A stretch of DNA of 64,000 nucleotides, taken from contig JAJEKV010000039.1 of the NCBI GenBank assembly GCA_021234155.1, positions 13,279,156 through 13,343,155 on the forward strand. Direction: 5' to 3'. This DNA comes from Isoetes taiwanensis (Eukaryota > Streptophyta > Lycopodiopsida > Isoetales > Isoetaceae). The position numbers and the translations under genes were made by a program. The notes below the pieces were generated by a model. The model was not told the DNA's origin and did no database searches. It saw only the letters and a program-made list of their open reading frames with translations. Of the stretch, positions 30,081 to 42,580 are shown piece after piece (positions within the stretch are counted from its first letter, which is position 1; the number at the start of each line of letters is the position of its first letter).

Positions 30081-32506
30081 TTAATCTACACAATTCGACA
30101 TGCCTGCGCCGATTTCTTCGGAGATGACCTTGCCATCCCATTGCTCCATAAACTGTGGGTACTGCTTTACTAAATCTTTCTTAAGTACCCATGTCGCGTC
30201 TTCCACTGGCAAGTGTTTCCACTTGACCAAATATTGGAGTCCTCGTTTTCTTGAAAGCTTTATCAAGAATCAATTCTGGAACTATTTCCAGCTGCTCCTC
30301 CGTCATTTCCAACAACGTTGGAGTGTCCAAGACTTCGTCTGGGTTTGGAGTGTGCTTCTTCAACAAACTCACGTGGAAGACCTTATGAATCTTTAGGTGT
30401 GCTGGCAGATCTAACTTGTAGGATTGATTACCTACTCTCTTTTCTATTCTGAAGGGTCCAGCCCACCTTGGAGCAAGCTTCTTGCAATTCCCGATCCTGA
30501 GCTTCGCCTGCTTTACCTTGATCTTCAACCAAACATGGTCGTCAACTTGGAACTCTCTAACTGTTCGATGCTTGTCGGCAATGCTCTTCTGACGACTCCT
30601 TGCCGCTAGGAGATATCCTCGAACTTCTTCCACCAGCTGCTGCATATCGGTCAACATCTGCTGCGAAACTTCCACTTTTGATACGGGATTGTGCCAGGTG
30701 TCTGGAGTTAGGCATTGATAGCCGTAATTGATCATAAACGGCGACATTTGGGACGATTCCTGCTTGGTGTTATTATATGCAAACTCCACCAAGTGAATAA
30801 ATTCTTCCCACATACCTTGCTTATTCCAGACATAGTTTCGTAGCATGTCCTCCAAAATCCTGTTGGTCCGCTCCATTTGGCCATCCGTCTGAGGATGATA
30901 TGCCGTGCTCATGGATAGCTTCGTCTGAATTGTCGCAAAGAGGTCTTGCCAAAAGGCGCTCATGAATTTCGGATCCCTGTCGGAGATAATCTCCCTTGGC
31001 ATGCCATGAAGCCTGAAGATCTCTTTGGTGAAGAGCTTCGCTGTATCCATAGCCGTATCTGTGGTCCTGCAAGGCACAAAGTGTGCCATCTTCAACAACT
31101 TGTCGACCACTACCATCAAGGCATCTTTCCTTCTTACTATCCTTGGAAGCCCTGTGATGAAATCCATGCTGATCACCTCCCACTTAGCGTTTGGCACCGC
31201 TAATGGCTCTAATGCCCCTGGAATTCGAAGCTGCTCCGCCTTTGTCTGCTGGCATAGCTGACATTCTCTGATGTAGCGAGCTACCTGCTTCTTCATTCCT
31301 GGCCAATAATAGCTGCTGCGTACTTTGAAATATGTTTTCATGAATCCCGCATGGCCAGCTATTGGGCTGTTGTGCGTGTCATGGAGGATCAATTTCCTTA
31401 CACCTGATGATTCGGGCACGCACAAATTGTTCTTATGGTATAACAGGTTGCCTTCCTTCTTATAATGTTTAAAGGCTTCCCGCTCTTTATCTGTTCTTGC
31501 CTCCCTAGAGAGGCTTGCCCATACTTCCTTGAAATCCACATCCGTTGGCAAGGACTCCTCAATCTTCTTACCAAAGTCGCTGGAGAGCGTCGAAATTGCA
31601 TTACAATGCACTCTAGTTGTCAGGGGATGCTTTGAAAGCGGATCTGCTACTACATTGAGTTTCCCTGGCTTGTAGACTATATCAAAGTCATATTCTTCCA
31701 GGAACTCCATCCACCTTCTCTGCCTCAGATTGAGGTGTGGTTGCGTGAATACATACTGGAGGCTCTGATGATCTGTATCCAATTGGAACTTCCTTCCCAA
31801 AAGGTAATGCCTCCAAATTCTTAATGCCCTGACAACCGCAAGCAATTCCTGATCATGCGTGGGGTAGCGCGTTTCGGCGTCGTTCATCTTCCTGGAATCG
31901 TACGCTACCACACGCTCTTCTTGCATGAGGACTGCGCCTGTAGCTATCTTACTCGCATCTGTTGCTACAAGCTTATCTTTCTCTAGGTCCGACAGGGTTA
32001 GGACTGGGGCGGTTGTTAAAGCTTCCTTCAATAATTCAAACCCCGCTTGGGCTTTCTTGTGCCAATGCTCCGCCCAATCTTTTACCTTTTTCACCCTCGT
32101 CAAATTTGTTAGCGGGGCCGCTATCTTAGCAAAGTTCTTCACGAACTTCCTGTAGTACCCTACTAGCCCGAGAAAACTTCTGACCTCATGCACATTTTTC
32201 GGCGCCGGCCACTGAATTACTGCTTCAATCTTGGCGGGATCCATCGAGATTCCTTCTGCTGAGATCACATGACCAAGGTATTCCATCTTCTCCGTCGCGA
32301 AGTGGCACTTTGACAACTTGGCGTACAACTGGTGCCTCTTCAACTTCTCCAGCACTCTTCTTAAGTGTTGCACGTGCTCTTCAAGGGATCTGCTATACAC
32401 CAAAATGTCATCAAAGAAAACTATCACAAAGGTGTCTAGGAACTCCCTGAAGATATCGTTCATGAGCCTCATGAACGTTGCTGGGGCGTTTGATAAGCCA
32501 AAAGGC
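30081..32506 (-). CDS. pol: Element A pol, 3' part: RT end, RNase H, integrase, chromodomain
   Basis: The long frame starts at [12 protein letters not shown] (RT) with the catalytic FFDD at residues 31-34. RNase H follows ([14 protein letters not shown], Asp184; DTDHQSL near 245; NVVADPLSK). The integrase has its HHCC zinc finger (H379, H385, C416, C419) and the catalytic triad D449 (SMDFITGLP), D510 (IISDRDPKF) and E546 (DGQMERTNR), and the [18 protein letters not shown] barrel lies near 690-715. The frame then slips near 30250, and the other frame gives a chromodomain ([23 protein letters not shown]). An integrase with a C-terminal chromodomain marks the chromovirus branch of Ty3/gypsy. In known chromoviruses this domain guides integration to particular chromatin. 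The upstream half of RT lies beyond the inserted element, at 41.5 kb. Confidence 0.93.
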
Positions 32507-33599
32507 ACACTGACCCCAATTTTTGGTCCACAGTTGTTTTTTCCTTGTACGGAAGTGTTGTTTTATGCCAAAAACAACACCAAAATGGCCCAAAAAGTCC
32601 ACGTGGCCCGTTTATCCGGATTTGCACAAAGAGACAGTGGTTTTTTGGCAAAAAATCCCACAGTGGTTTTTCTCACACTTTTTTGTTTTTTTTGTCAACG
32701 TGTCCTTTTTTTCAGTGTTGTTTTTACCGAACTTTTTCGACGTGTAGTTTTTTTTCTTGACTGCTGTTTTTTTGAAGAGCCACATGTTGTTTTTCATTAA
32801 AATAAGACACGTAGATTTAAATATTGCTATACGTGAAAGACTAACTTACAACAATGGTTTTTAAAAAAACCACATGTTATTTACAAAAGAACGACATGTG
32901 TTATTGAAATCTATCTATTGTTTTTAGTGCTATAAAGTATTGTTCTTCTAAAATAAGGACATGTAAAAGAGCATTATAATAATATATAGGAAATTCAAGG
33001 TGTTGTTTCTAATTACCTTTTAGCTAATAAAATATTGACACGTAGTATACTTTTTAAATTAAAAAAAACTTATTTTAACTAATCAAATATCGACACGTGG
33101 CATACATTTTTAAATAAAAAATTATTATTATGACATGTAGAAAAAATATTAATGTTTCTAACATATCTTCGAACCAATCAAATATTGCCACATGGCATAC
33201 ATTCAAATAATAATATATACCACAATTTAAAAATCAATATGATTGTATTTAAAATAAGAAAGCTTGTAGGAATCTAGTGGATCATTAAGTCTAAGTGCTT
33301 CTTTGATAAATCATTATATGCAAATAAATACATGCCATTAAAACCATTGGAGGGAAAAGATGGAAGTACATAATATACTGACTGTCGAGAATTGGAAAAG
33401 AGAAATACTGATAAAAAATTGTAGACTAAAACCATGAAGTTGATATTTTTTTTCGTAAAGGCAATTGCCTACTCATACAATGCAGACTGCAACTAGTCTG
33501 AGATTATATACAAATGAATCAGCAGATCATCTTGCCGAGTTCCAACTGTAAGCTTGAAGCTTGAGCAAGATATAAAGTATTACATTTATTTTCATATAA

Positions 33600-34730
33600 A
33601 GCCTGTTGCAGCAAACAAACACAAATCAGTAAACTGCGCGGCAACAAACCCAAATCAGTGAGGAGAAAAGAGAGAATGAACAAAAAGTACATGTGGATGA
33701 ACAACAGCAGCATAGTATTTTGTCATATATCCGCAATGCTTCTGTGCAATAAAAAGAAAACAGTAAGAACAGTAGGAACAGTAAGAACAGTAAGAAAAGT
33801 AAAGAGTTAGAAGTAAAACCTAGCCCCTGCCCTTGCAAATCCGCATGACCTTGCTCCTTAAAAATGATATTTCTGCTTCTGCACGTGCTAAGGCAGCCCA
33901 AATATGTATGTTCTCCATTGACTGCAAACAATGAAGAAACCTATCAAACAATCAACATGTAGCCGCCTCTGAAGAAAATGTGAAAGCAAACAAAACAGTA
34001 AATCAGAAAATCTTGCTTCTAATATTCATGAAGTGGTACCTGAACCTCCCATAACTGTTGATGTTTCTGGGAGAGCCTTGGGGGCAGCTTGATGGTCCCT
34101 TTATGCATAGGATGTGGGCCAATCCCAGTAACGCATCCTGGTGCTGCATATCCATAATATCCTGCATAAGGAGGCACGTAACCAGCAGCAAATGCTGCTT
34201 GCTGTTGTGCATACCATGCATTTGGGTTCCAAGGCCCTGCCAAAAGTATTTGAGACTTGGAATTGGTTAGAAAATAGCAAACAAGAGTAGGCTACCATCA
34301 CAAAACTTCTAGCAAGTAATCCTTAACGACACTTTCTACAGAAATAAAAGCAATACCTGCCAGATGATTGATTCAGTTTTTTCAGATGCACGAAAGCAGC
34401 ATTCTCCACCACTTGGGTTTCAGATACGCCGGATTTGCCATATCCAAGAAGGAAAAGAAGGAAAATAGCCTGAAGGAAAAGAAGGCTGGAAGAAAAAGAG
34501 GTTGCCATAGCCGGAAGGAGGAATGTTAGAACATGCCAGATCTCTTTGTGATCCCGGATTTGTAATGAGGATTGCCATATCCAAGAACAAGCAAGGCCAC
34601 TAAGGCCAGCCCTTGCCCTTGCCCTCGCCCTCGCCATCGCCATCGCTAGCTGGAAGGAAAAGAAGGAAAAGAAGGTCGCCATAGCCGGAAAGAGGTCGCC
34701 ATAGCCGGGCCGGAAGGAAAGGTGCAGGCA
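33600..34730 (-). pseudogene. Captured host-gene exons inside the 8.9-kb element
   Basis: Minus-strand exon-like pieces have splice-like borders. One is about 34385-34325 (VVENAAFVHLKKLNQSSG, then GTATTGC). Another is 34223-34045 (GPWNPNAWYAQQQAAFAAGYVPPYAGYYGYAAPG..., CAG before it, GTACCAC after it), which is Tyr/Pro/Ala-rich. A third is about 33915-33828 (SMENIHIWAALARAEAEISFLRSK), whose donor reads GG instead of GT. I do not recognise the parent gene. The pattern suits gene-fragment capture by a DNA transposon. Confidence 0.4.
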
Positions 34731-35214
34731 CGACCCAAGGCGGGAAAGCTGACAACCAATAGGATGCTACTACGAGGATCACCATCCAAACCGTTCATCG
34801 GCGCTAAATCTGGTCTGTTCATCTGGGCAAAAAAAAAAACCTATATTACAATTTATTTTCGACGTTGTAATTAGGTATAATGTTCCGCAATGAATATTAC
34901 TTGGGGACATTTTCTAATTTGGGGGCGTCCTTCCTTCACCAAAACTTCCACCGCCATAGCTTCCACCTTCACAGCTCCGGTGCCGTCGATACACCCTTCG
35001 ATGTTGCCATAGCTTGGCGACATATAGAAAGGCAGGTTAAACAGGCGATGTCGGCCCTTTGCCGAGCTCTGTTTTGAGCAGAATCTCATCCACCATAGCC
35101 GAGCTTGGAATTAAACGAGGGTCCGTCATGAAAGGTATTTCTTGCAATCTCCATGAAATGAGGAGAAAATTGAAATTTGCATAAGTTGACATGCACATGA
35201 TGATGTGGCATGCC

Positions 35215-36680
35215 ATTGGTGATATGTCATACCAAGCAAGCAAGACAAACTTCTGACTAGGCCAAAAATATAAAAATGTGCAACTTTGGTTTCCCATGAG
35301 ATGATGTGGCAAATTTTTTGTGACATGGCAAGATATGGGTGTGTGGACATGATGATGACTATGCAAGCTTTTGGGCATGTTTGTCTCCGTCTCTCGAAAA
35401 AAAATGTAGGGTTCACATTATGGGATGCTTCCCTTGCCACAAGTGGTTAGGATTTTTCTGGCAACATCATGCCGTTACCCTTGTGGCACCAACAAATAGC
35501 ATGGAAAAGATGATGTGGCACTCTGAGTGGTGATATGGCATGCCAAGTAAGCAATTCCAAGTTTTGACTAGGCCAAAAATGAAAAGATATCCATCTCTGA
35601 ACTTTTCATCTGATGATGTTGGCAAATTTTGGGTGACATGGCAAGATGGTGGTGACATGGACATGTAATAGAATGAAATTCCATTTTCCCTGTTGTGATT
35701 ACATGGACGACTCGTGAAGGGAGTGGGTTGTTGAATCTCGTGAGTTCAAATTGAGGGCTTCTAATTCCGCAACATTTCAAGCAGACTAGAAGGAAAGGAA
35801 ATGAATGTCACAAGGTTATATACATGTCCAATAATACGGGCGCCTACACAAGGCAAACTTGTGGACCATGATATATGATCAATCCTTGGTCCTTTGTACT
35901 TCTAGAAAGATTCTCTAGATAACCATTGAAACATTCTTTACAAAGTCAAGTCTACAAACCCATAATGCTCAAAACATGCCACCTAGGCTCCAACATGCCA
36001 CCTAGGCTTCAACATGCCAAGGTGGCTCAACCATGCCACGTGGGCTCCAACGTGCCAAGGTGGCTCAAACATGCCACCTAGGCTCCAACATGCCAAGGTG
36101 GCTCAAACATGCCACCTAGGCTCCAACATGCCAAGGTGGCTTAAACATTCCACCTAGGCTCCAACATGCCAAGGTGGCTCAACCATGCCACGTGGGCTCC
36201 AACTTGCCAAGTTGGCTAAAACATGCCATGTGGGCTCCAACATGCCACCTAGGCTCCAACATGCCAAGGTGGCTCAATCATGCCATGTGGGCTCCAACAT
36301 GTCAAGGTGGCTCAAATATGCCACCTAGTCTCCAACATGCCAAGGTGGCTCAACCATGCCACGTGAGCTCTAACGTGCCAAGGTGGCTCAAACATGCCAC
36401 CTAGGCTCCAACATGTGGCTCAAACATGCCGCATGGCCTCCAACATGCCACCTAGGCTCCAACATGCTAAGGTGGCTCAGGCATGACACCTAGGCACCAA
36501 TATGCCACCAAGCCACCTAGGCACTCCAAATGGTGACATGGCATACCAAGTAAGCAAGGTCAAGTTTTGACTAGGCCAAAAATGAAAAGATGTCCATCTT
36601 TGATCTTTTCATTGGGTGATGTTGGTAAATTTTGGGTGACATGGCTAGATGATGGTGACATGGATATGATGACTAGGACT
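35215..36680. repeat. About 140-bp dispersed repeat, three copies
   Basis: CCAAGYAAGCAA...TTTTGACTAGGCCAAAAAT...GGTGACATGGCAAGAT is present at about 35222-35355, 35544-35675 and 36545-36670. The third copy is separated from the second by the minisatellite at 35968. It is non-coding. Confidence 0.6.
35968..36515. repeat. Minisatellite block 1, 38-bp unit
   Basis: About 14 imperfect units, each made of two 19-bp halves: AACATGCCACCTAGGCTCC and AACATGCCAAGGTGGCTCA. The second block at 38328-40075 is the same repeat on the opposite strand. Frames through it (MPRWLKHATW...) are artefacts. Confidence 0.9.
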
Positions 36681-37459
36681 TTATGCAAGAAATATGATAA
36701 ACCTTTGAAATTTTTGGTAGAGGAGTTTGGCAAGGGATAGAATAGAGGGATCTTGAAGAACTTAAAGCGCTGACACCCTTTTCCAAATCGAACGGACCCG
36801 GGACTTTCTTGCGCGCTTCCTCACGGAGGGGAGAGGCCAGACCCAGAAAATGGACCTCGGAAGGGTTGTCGAGGCAGCCTTTCTGTCGGCTCCTCCGGGA
36901 GGGCAAATGCCAATCCCCCCCCCCCCCCCCCCCCTTTCCGAGAGCTCAATTTTCCTATCCGACCGTTGAATCCGCCATTCAAGTAACCTGCTTCGAGCAG
37001 GCTCAAAAAAATCCAAGATCCGTCCAGGAGAACTTATCAAACCACGAAGCGTCCTGTGGGTTTACCACGTAGAAGATCAAGTGTTGTCGTTCGGGCAGTA
37101 CAAAGACTCTGGAATGGAGATTCGACTTCGCCACGTCGTCCGGAATGGCGAAATTACCCCAGGGACCAAGTTACATGGCCATTTTGGCAACGAAAGAAAC
37201 ACGAACCCTCCACATAGTGGTATTCCGCAGCCACCTCCTAGGCCAATTGACTACGAACGTGTTGGACATGAGCTACGTTGGTGCTTCTTGGAGAAGGGGT
37301 GGTCTTCTGCCCACGAAACTTGCTCCCCGGGGTAAAGTCGACATTTTGAGTCCATTGGCAGAGTCAATTCACAGTTCCAGAGTGGGAAAGTTGCCCGTCC
37401 GTGGCCAGGGTTCTTTGGGAGAGGACCTTTGGGGCGAACTGCCTCCGAAAGGTTTTAAA
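36516..37459. other. Non-coding interior of the 8.9-kb element
   Basis: Contains a C-tract of about 19 bases at 36917-36935 and GC-richer sequence up to 37340. It may include captured gene fragments, but I recognise none. Confidence 0.3.
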
Positions 37460-38315
37460 GGTCCATCTTATGGCGTCAACACCCTACCTCTACGTGATGA
37501 CATTGTACAAGATTTTGGTCGAATCTGACTAGGATATAGCCTCCGAAACGTAAACCCTGTGTGTTGCTAGGTTATTGAAGGGTTTACGTTATGGGGGTCG
37601 AGTTTTAGTCGGTTGCACTTGGGTCATGGTTGAGAAGCTGCAATTGAGAACATGAAGCAATAGGAATTGATGGAATGGGGTTTGGAGTTATCCTCCTCCC
37701 AGTGTTGCAATTAGAAGTCAAGAGCGCCTTTTGCTGTTTGGGATCATTCGGGATGGCCAATAGATCCAAACTCTGTTAGTTCAGTTGCCATGGCTCCGCA
37801 TGTGTGTTTAGCAAAGGCGCACCTAGCTATCCAAGAAAACGACCACGTTTTGGCCTCCGAAACGTAAACCCTGTGTGTTGCTAGGTTATTGTAGGGTTTA
37901 CGTTTCGGAGGCCAAAATGTGATCATTTTCTCGGATAGCTAGGTGCACCTTTGCTAAACAGACATGTGGAGCCATGGCAACTGAAATAACAGAGTTTGGA
38001 TCTATTGGCCATCCCGAATGATCCCAAACAATTTTGCAACTGCAAAAGGTGCTCTTGACTTCTAATTGCCACACTGGGAGGAAGATAAATCCAAATCCCA
38101 TTCCCTCAGTTCCTATTGCTTCACATTTTCAACTGCAGCTTCTTCACCATGTCCCAAGTGCAACCTACTAAAACTCGACCTCCATAACGCAAACCTTTCA
38201 ATAACCTAGCAACACACAGGGTTTACATTTTGGAGGCCGTATCCTAGTCAGATTCGACCAGAATCTTGCACAATGTCATCACGTAGAGGTAGGGTGTTGA
38301 GCCATAAGATGGACC
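37460..38315. repeat. 856-bp imperfect palindrome
   Basis: The left arm begins GGTCCATCTTATGG at 37460 and the right arm ends CCATAAGATGGACC at 38315. The centre is near 37888, with an inner perfect part CCTCCGAAACGTAAACCCTG...GTTTACGTTTCGGAGG around 37853-37909. The arms match over their whole length with scattered differences. It is flanked on both sides, directly or nearly so, by the 38-bp minisatellite in opposite orientations. Confidence 0.85.
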
Positions 38316-38327
38316 AGAATCTTGCCC

Positions 38328-40075
38328 ACTTTGGCATGTTTGAGCCACCTGGCATGTTTGAGCCTAGGTGGCATGTTGGAGCCTAGATGGCATGTTTGAG
38401 CCACCTTGGCATGTTCGAGCCTAGGTGGCATGTTGGAGCCACCTTGGCATGTTGGAGCTTAAGTGAGCCTGCATGGCATGTTTGAGCCTATGTGGCATGT
38501 TTGAGCCACCTAGGAATGTTGGAGCCTAGGTGGCATGTTGGAGCCCACGTGGCATATTTGAGCCACCTTGGCAACTTAGAGCATAGGTGGCATGTTGGAG
38601 CCTGCGTGGCATGTTTGAGCACGTTGGAGCCACCTTGGCATGTTTGAGCCATTTTGTCACGTTGGAGCCTAGGTGGCATGTTGGAGCCACCTTGGCATGT
38701 TTTGAGCCTAGGTGGCATGTTAGAACTCACCTTGGCATGTTGGAGCCCGTGGCATGTTGGAGCCCAAGTGGCATGTTTGAGCCACCTTGGCATGTTGGAG
38801 CCTAGGTGGCATGTTGGAGCCCATGTGGCATGTTTGAGCCACCTTGTTATGTTGGAGCCTAGGTGGCATGTTTGAGCCACCTTGGCATGTTGGAGCCTAG
38901 GTGGCATGTTGGAGCCCACGTGGCATGTTTGAGCCTAGGGTGGCATGTTAAGAGCCACCGGTGGCATGTTGGAGCCTAGGTGGCATGTTTGAGCCAACTT
39001 GGCATATTTAAGCCTAGGTGGCATGTTGTGAGCCACCTTGGCATGTTGGAGCCTAGGTGGCATGGTGGAGCCCACGTGGCATGTTTGAGCCACCTTGGCA
39101 TGTTGGACCTAGGTGGCATGTTGGAGCCTAGGTGGCATGTTTGAGCCCACCTTGGCATGTTTGAGCCTAGGTGGCATGTTGGAGCCTAGGTGGCATGTTT
39201 GAGCCACCTTGGCACGTTGAGCCTAGGGTGGCATGTTGGAGCCACCTTGGCATGTTGGAGCCCTGTGAGCACGCATGGCATGTTTGAGCCTATGTGGCAT
39301 GTTTGAGCCACCTAGGAATGTTGGGCGTGGGTGGCATGTTGGAGCCCACGTGGCATATTTGAGCCACCTTGGCAAGTTGGAGCATAGGTGGCATCTTTGG
39401 AGCTGCGTGGCATGTTTGAGCACGTTGGACCTAGGTGGCATGTTTGAGCCATTTTGCATGTTGGAGCCTAAGTGGCATGTTGGAGCCACCTTGGCATGTT
39501 TGAGCCTAGGTGGCATGTTAGGAGCCACCTTGGCATGTTGGAACCCACGTGGCATGTGGGCCCCGTGGCATGTTTGAGCCACCTTGGCATGTTGGAGCCT
39601 AGGTGGCATGTTGAAGCCCATGTGGCATGTTTGAGCCACCTTGTCATGTTGGAGCCTAGGTGGCATGTTTGAGCCACCTTGGCATGTTGGAGCCTAGGTG
39701 GCATGTTGGAGCCCACGTGGCATGTTTGAGCCACATTGGCATGTTTGAGCCTAGGTGGCATGTTAGAGCTACGTTGGCATCTTTGGAGCCTAGGTGGCAT
39801 GTTTGGAGCCAACTTGGCATATTTAAGCCTAGGTGACATGTTGTGAGCCACCTTGGCATGTTGGAGCCTAGGTGGCATGGTGGAGCCCACGCGGGCATGT
39901 TTGCGCCCACGTTGGCATATTGGAGCCTGCATGGCATGTTAGAGCCAGCGTGGGTATGTTGGAGCCACCTTGGCATGTTGGAGCCACCTTTGTGGCATGT
40001 TTGAGCCACCTTGTGTATGTTTGAGCCACCTTGGTGGCATGTTTGAGCCACCTTGGCATGTTTGAGCTGATTGGG
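38328..40075. repeat. Minisatellite block 2, 38-bp unit, inverted relative to block 1
   Basis: About 45 imperfect units of TGAGCCACCTTGGCATGTT/GGAGCCTAGGTGGCATGTT. A higher-order pattern is visible: the stretch 38480-39080 is repeated at about 39265-39880 with the same local variants (GGAATGTTGGAGCCTAGG, GCACGTTGGA), so one round of longer segmental duplication has occurred. Confidence 0.9.
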
Positions 40076-40126
40076 ACCTGAGATCATGTGCATATGCTCA
40101 AAAAATGGATTTGAGGCATAAAAAAG

Positions 40127-40512
<386 letters not shown>

Positions 40513-40869
40513 GGATCTGATAGACTTGTTGGTTCCCATGGATGTTAAAGTTAAATTCAGTTCAATTCAATTTTGGGATCTTCATAATGCCTTTGCATTC
40601 TAGTTTTCTATAAGCATGAGGGGTAAAGGGACAATAGATGAGATATTGCATTTTTGCACCGGTCCTGCACCCCCTCAAGGAATACAAATCAAATTCTTGA
40701 TGGTTTTGTTATGCAAAAATAGGTGTTAAGTAATTGAAGTAGTTGAAGTAACTTGTCTTACATGGAATACTAGTATAAGGACATGTGATCGTGCACATGC
40801 ATCACATGTAGCAAATCAAGTACTCCCCTACCACTATAAAGACCCGTGATATGGAAGGATAATTCTTTC

Positions 40870-41205
40870 CTACTTCTATAAAGACATGTGACAATAGAAG
40901 TATTACACATGTCGTAATTCATGTATTCTTTTCCTACAATGCCTTAGCAAATAAAGTACTGGTCCTACTACTATAAAGACATGTGACATGGAAGCATATG
41001 ACATGTAGAGAATCAAGTATTCTTTCCTACTTCTATAAAGACATGTGACAATAGAAGTATTACACATGTCATAATTCATGTATTCTTTCCTACAATGCCT
41101 TAGCAAATAAAGTACTCATCTCCTACTACTATAAAGACATGTGAATGGAAGTATAGGACATGTAGAGAATCAAATATTCTTTCTACATCTATAAAGACAT
41201 GTGAC
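40870..41205. repeat. Right subterminal direct repeats of the 8.9-kb element
   Basis: Units of about 60-95 bp contain CTATAAAGACATGTGACAAT and TTCTTTCCTAC, repeated five times next to the right terminus. The matching GACAYGT words at the left end suggest transposase-binding sites. Confidence 0.7.
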
Positions 41206-41451
41206 AATAGAATTATTAGACGGTAGAAATTCAAGTATTCTTTCCTACAAAGGATTGTATTATAAAATGACATGTCACAATAGAAGAAACTACAAAACAA
41301 CAGTGGATGTTTTAGTCCACTGAAAAAAGAACACCATTATCGAACAAAACCATACCTCCACAAATCCACATGTAGGATTCTTTGAAAACAGGACATGTAG
41401 ACCTACCAAAACTGATGTTTTCAACAGTGGACCAAAAACCGGGGTGAGTGT

Positions 41452-42000
41452 GAGGCATTACCGTGAATTCATAGTGCCCATACCGCGTTCTGAAAGCGGT
41501 TTTATGAATATCTTCTTCCTTTATCCGAATTTGGTGATAGCCCGACCTTAAGTCGATTTTGGAGAAGACCTTTGCACCTTGGAGTTGATCCATCAAGTCA
41601 TCTGATCTTGGGAGCGCATACTTGTTCTTAATGGTGTGCTTGTTCAACTGCCTATAGTCTATGCACATCCTTAAACTGCCATCCTTCTTCTTTACAAAGA
41701 TAATGGGTGCTCCAAATGGCGAGACGCTAGGTCTAATGAAGCCTAGGTCGAGCAACTCCTGCAATTGCTTCTTTAGCTCCGTCAACTCCTCAAGGCCGTC
41801 ATTACGTATGGAGCCTTGCTTGTCGGCTTTGCTTCGCCTGAAAAGCTATCTCACACTCGACTCCCCTATAAGGAGGGAGCTGCTTGATCTCATCCGGGAA
41901 CAGCTCGTGGAACTCCGTGATCAAGTTAGCTATCTGCTTAAGCAACTTAATTGTTGAGCACTTTATCTTCTTCACTTTCTTCTAATTCCGGCTCTTCAAT
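41452..42000 (-). pseudogene. pol: Element A pol, 5' part of RT
   Basis: Frame from about 41785: [95 protein letters not shown]. These are RT motifs 1-4, including the catalytic Asp in KIDLRSGY. It breaks off exactly where the inverted-repeat element starts and continues at 32506. Upstream frameshifts (about 41800-41960) separate it from protease. Confidence 0.9.
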
Positions 42001-42580
42001 CTCAAGCTTGAAGATGTATGCCATCTGCTCGCTCTTGATGCACTTGAACAGCCGTTTAGAAGACGCATAATCGCATGATGGGAACAACTTCTTTACCCGC
42101 GATCTCGATGATCTTGCCGCCGGTGTTGGGAAGGTCACCTTCCGCTTCCACAATCAATAATGGCCCCTCGCTGGTCCAAGGTACTCCATTCCTATGATCA
42201 AGTCGTATTTGCCAATGCCCATTACTTCTTGCCCCATCCGATATTAATCCCCGGCAAGTCGATGTCGGTTAATTCTCTTGCCTCGCCCTACCTTCTCGCT
42301 CCACTTGCTAAGACAATGGGCCTTGGTTTTGACTTTAGTGGTTTCAACTTCAACATTTGAACCATTCCGGGGATGCAAAGTTATGGCTACTTCCCGAGTC
42401 TATCGTGACTATGAAGGACTTGGTTTTGGCCTTCCCCACGTGGAAATTACTTTATACTCGCTCTCTGCTTGCTCAGATCTATTGCGGCAAAGATATGACA
42501 CTCACCCCAATGTAGTCGAACTAACTTCTTGCCGCCGCCGCCGACGTAGTGTCCCAATCTCCCAACTCGCTTAGCGCCGC
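42001..42580 (-). pseudogene. Element A protease region
   Basis: SFIVTIDSGSSHNFASPEWF reads on minus, with the aspartic protease triad Asp-Ser-Gly at 42392-42400. The rest of the domain is split by frameshifts. Confidence 0.7.

Noticed and set aside
36770-37070. Minus frame ILDFFEPARSRLLEWRIQRSDRKIELSE as a gene
   Set aside because: Short, adjoining a C-tract, and without a recognisable family; it may be a captured fragment but is not supportable.
35968-40075. CRISPR-like array
   Set aside because: The units are contiguous with no unique spacers, the repeats vary, and the sequence is a plant nuclear minisatellite.
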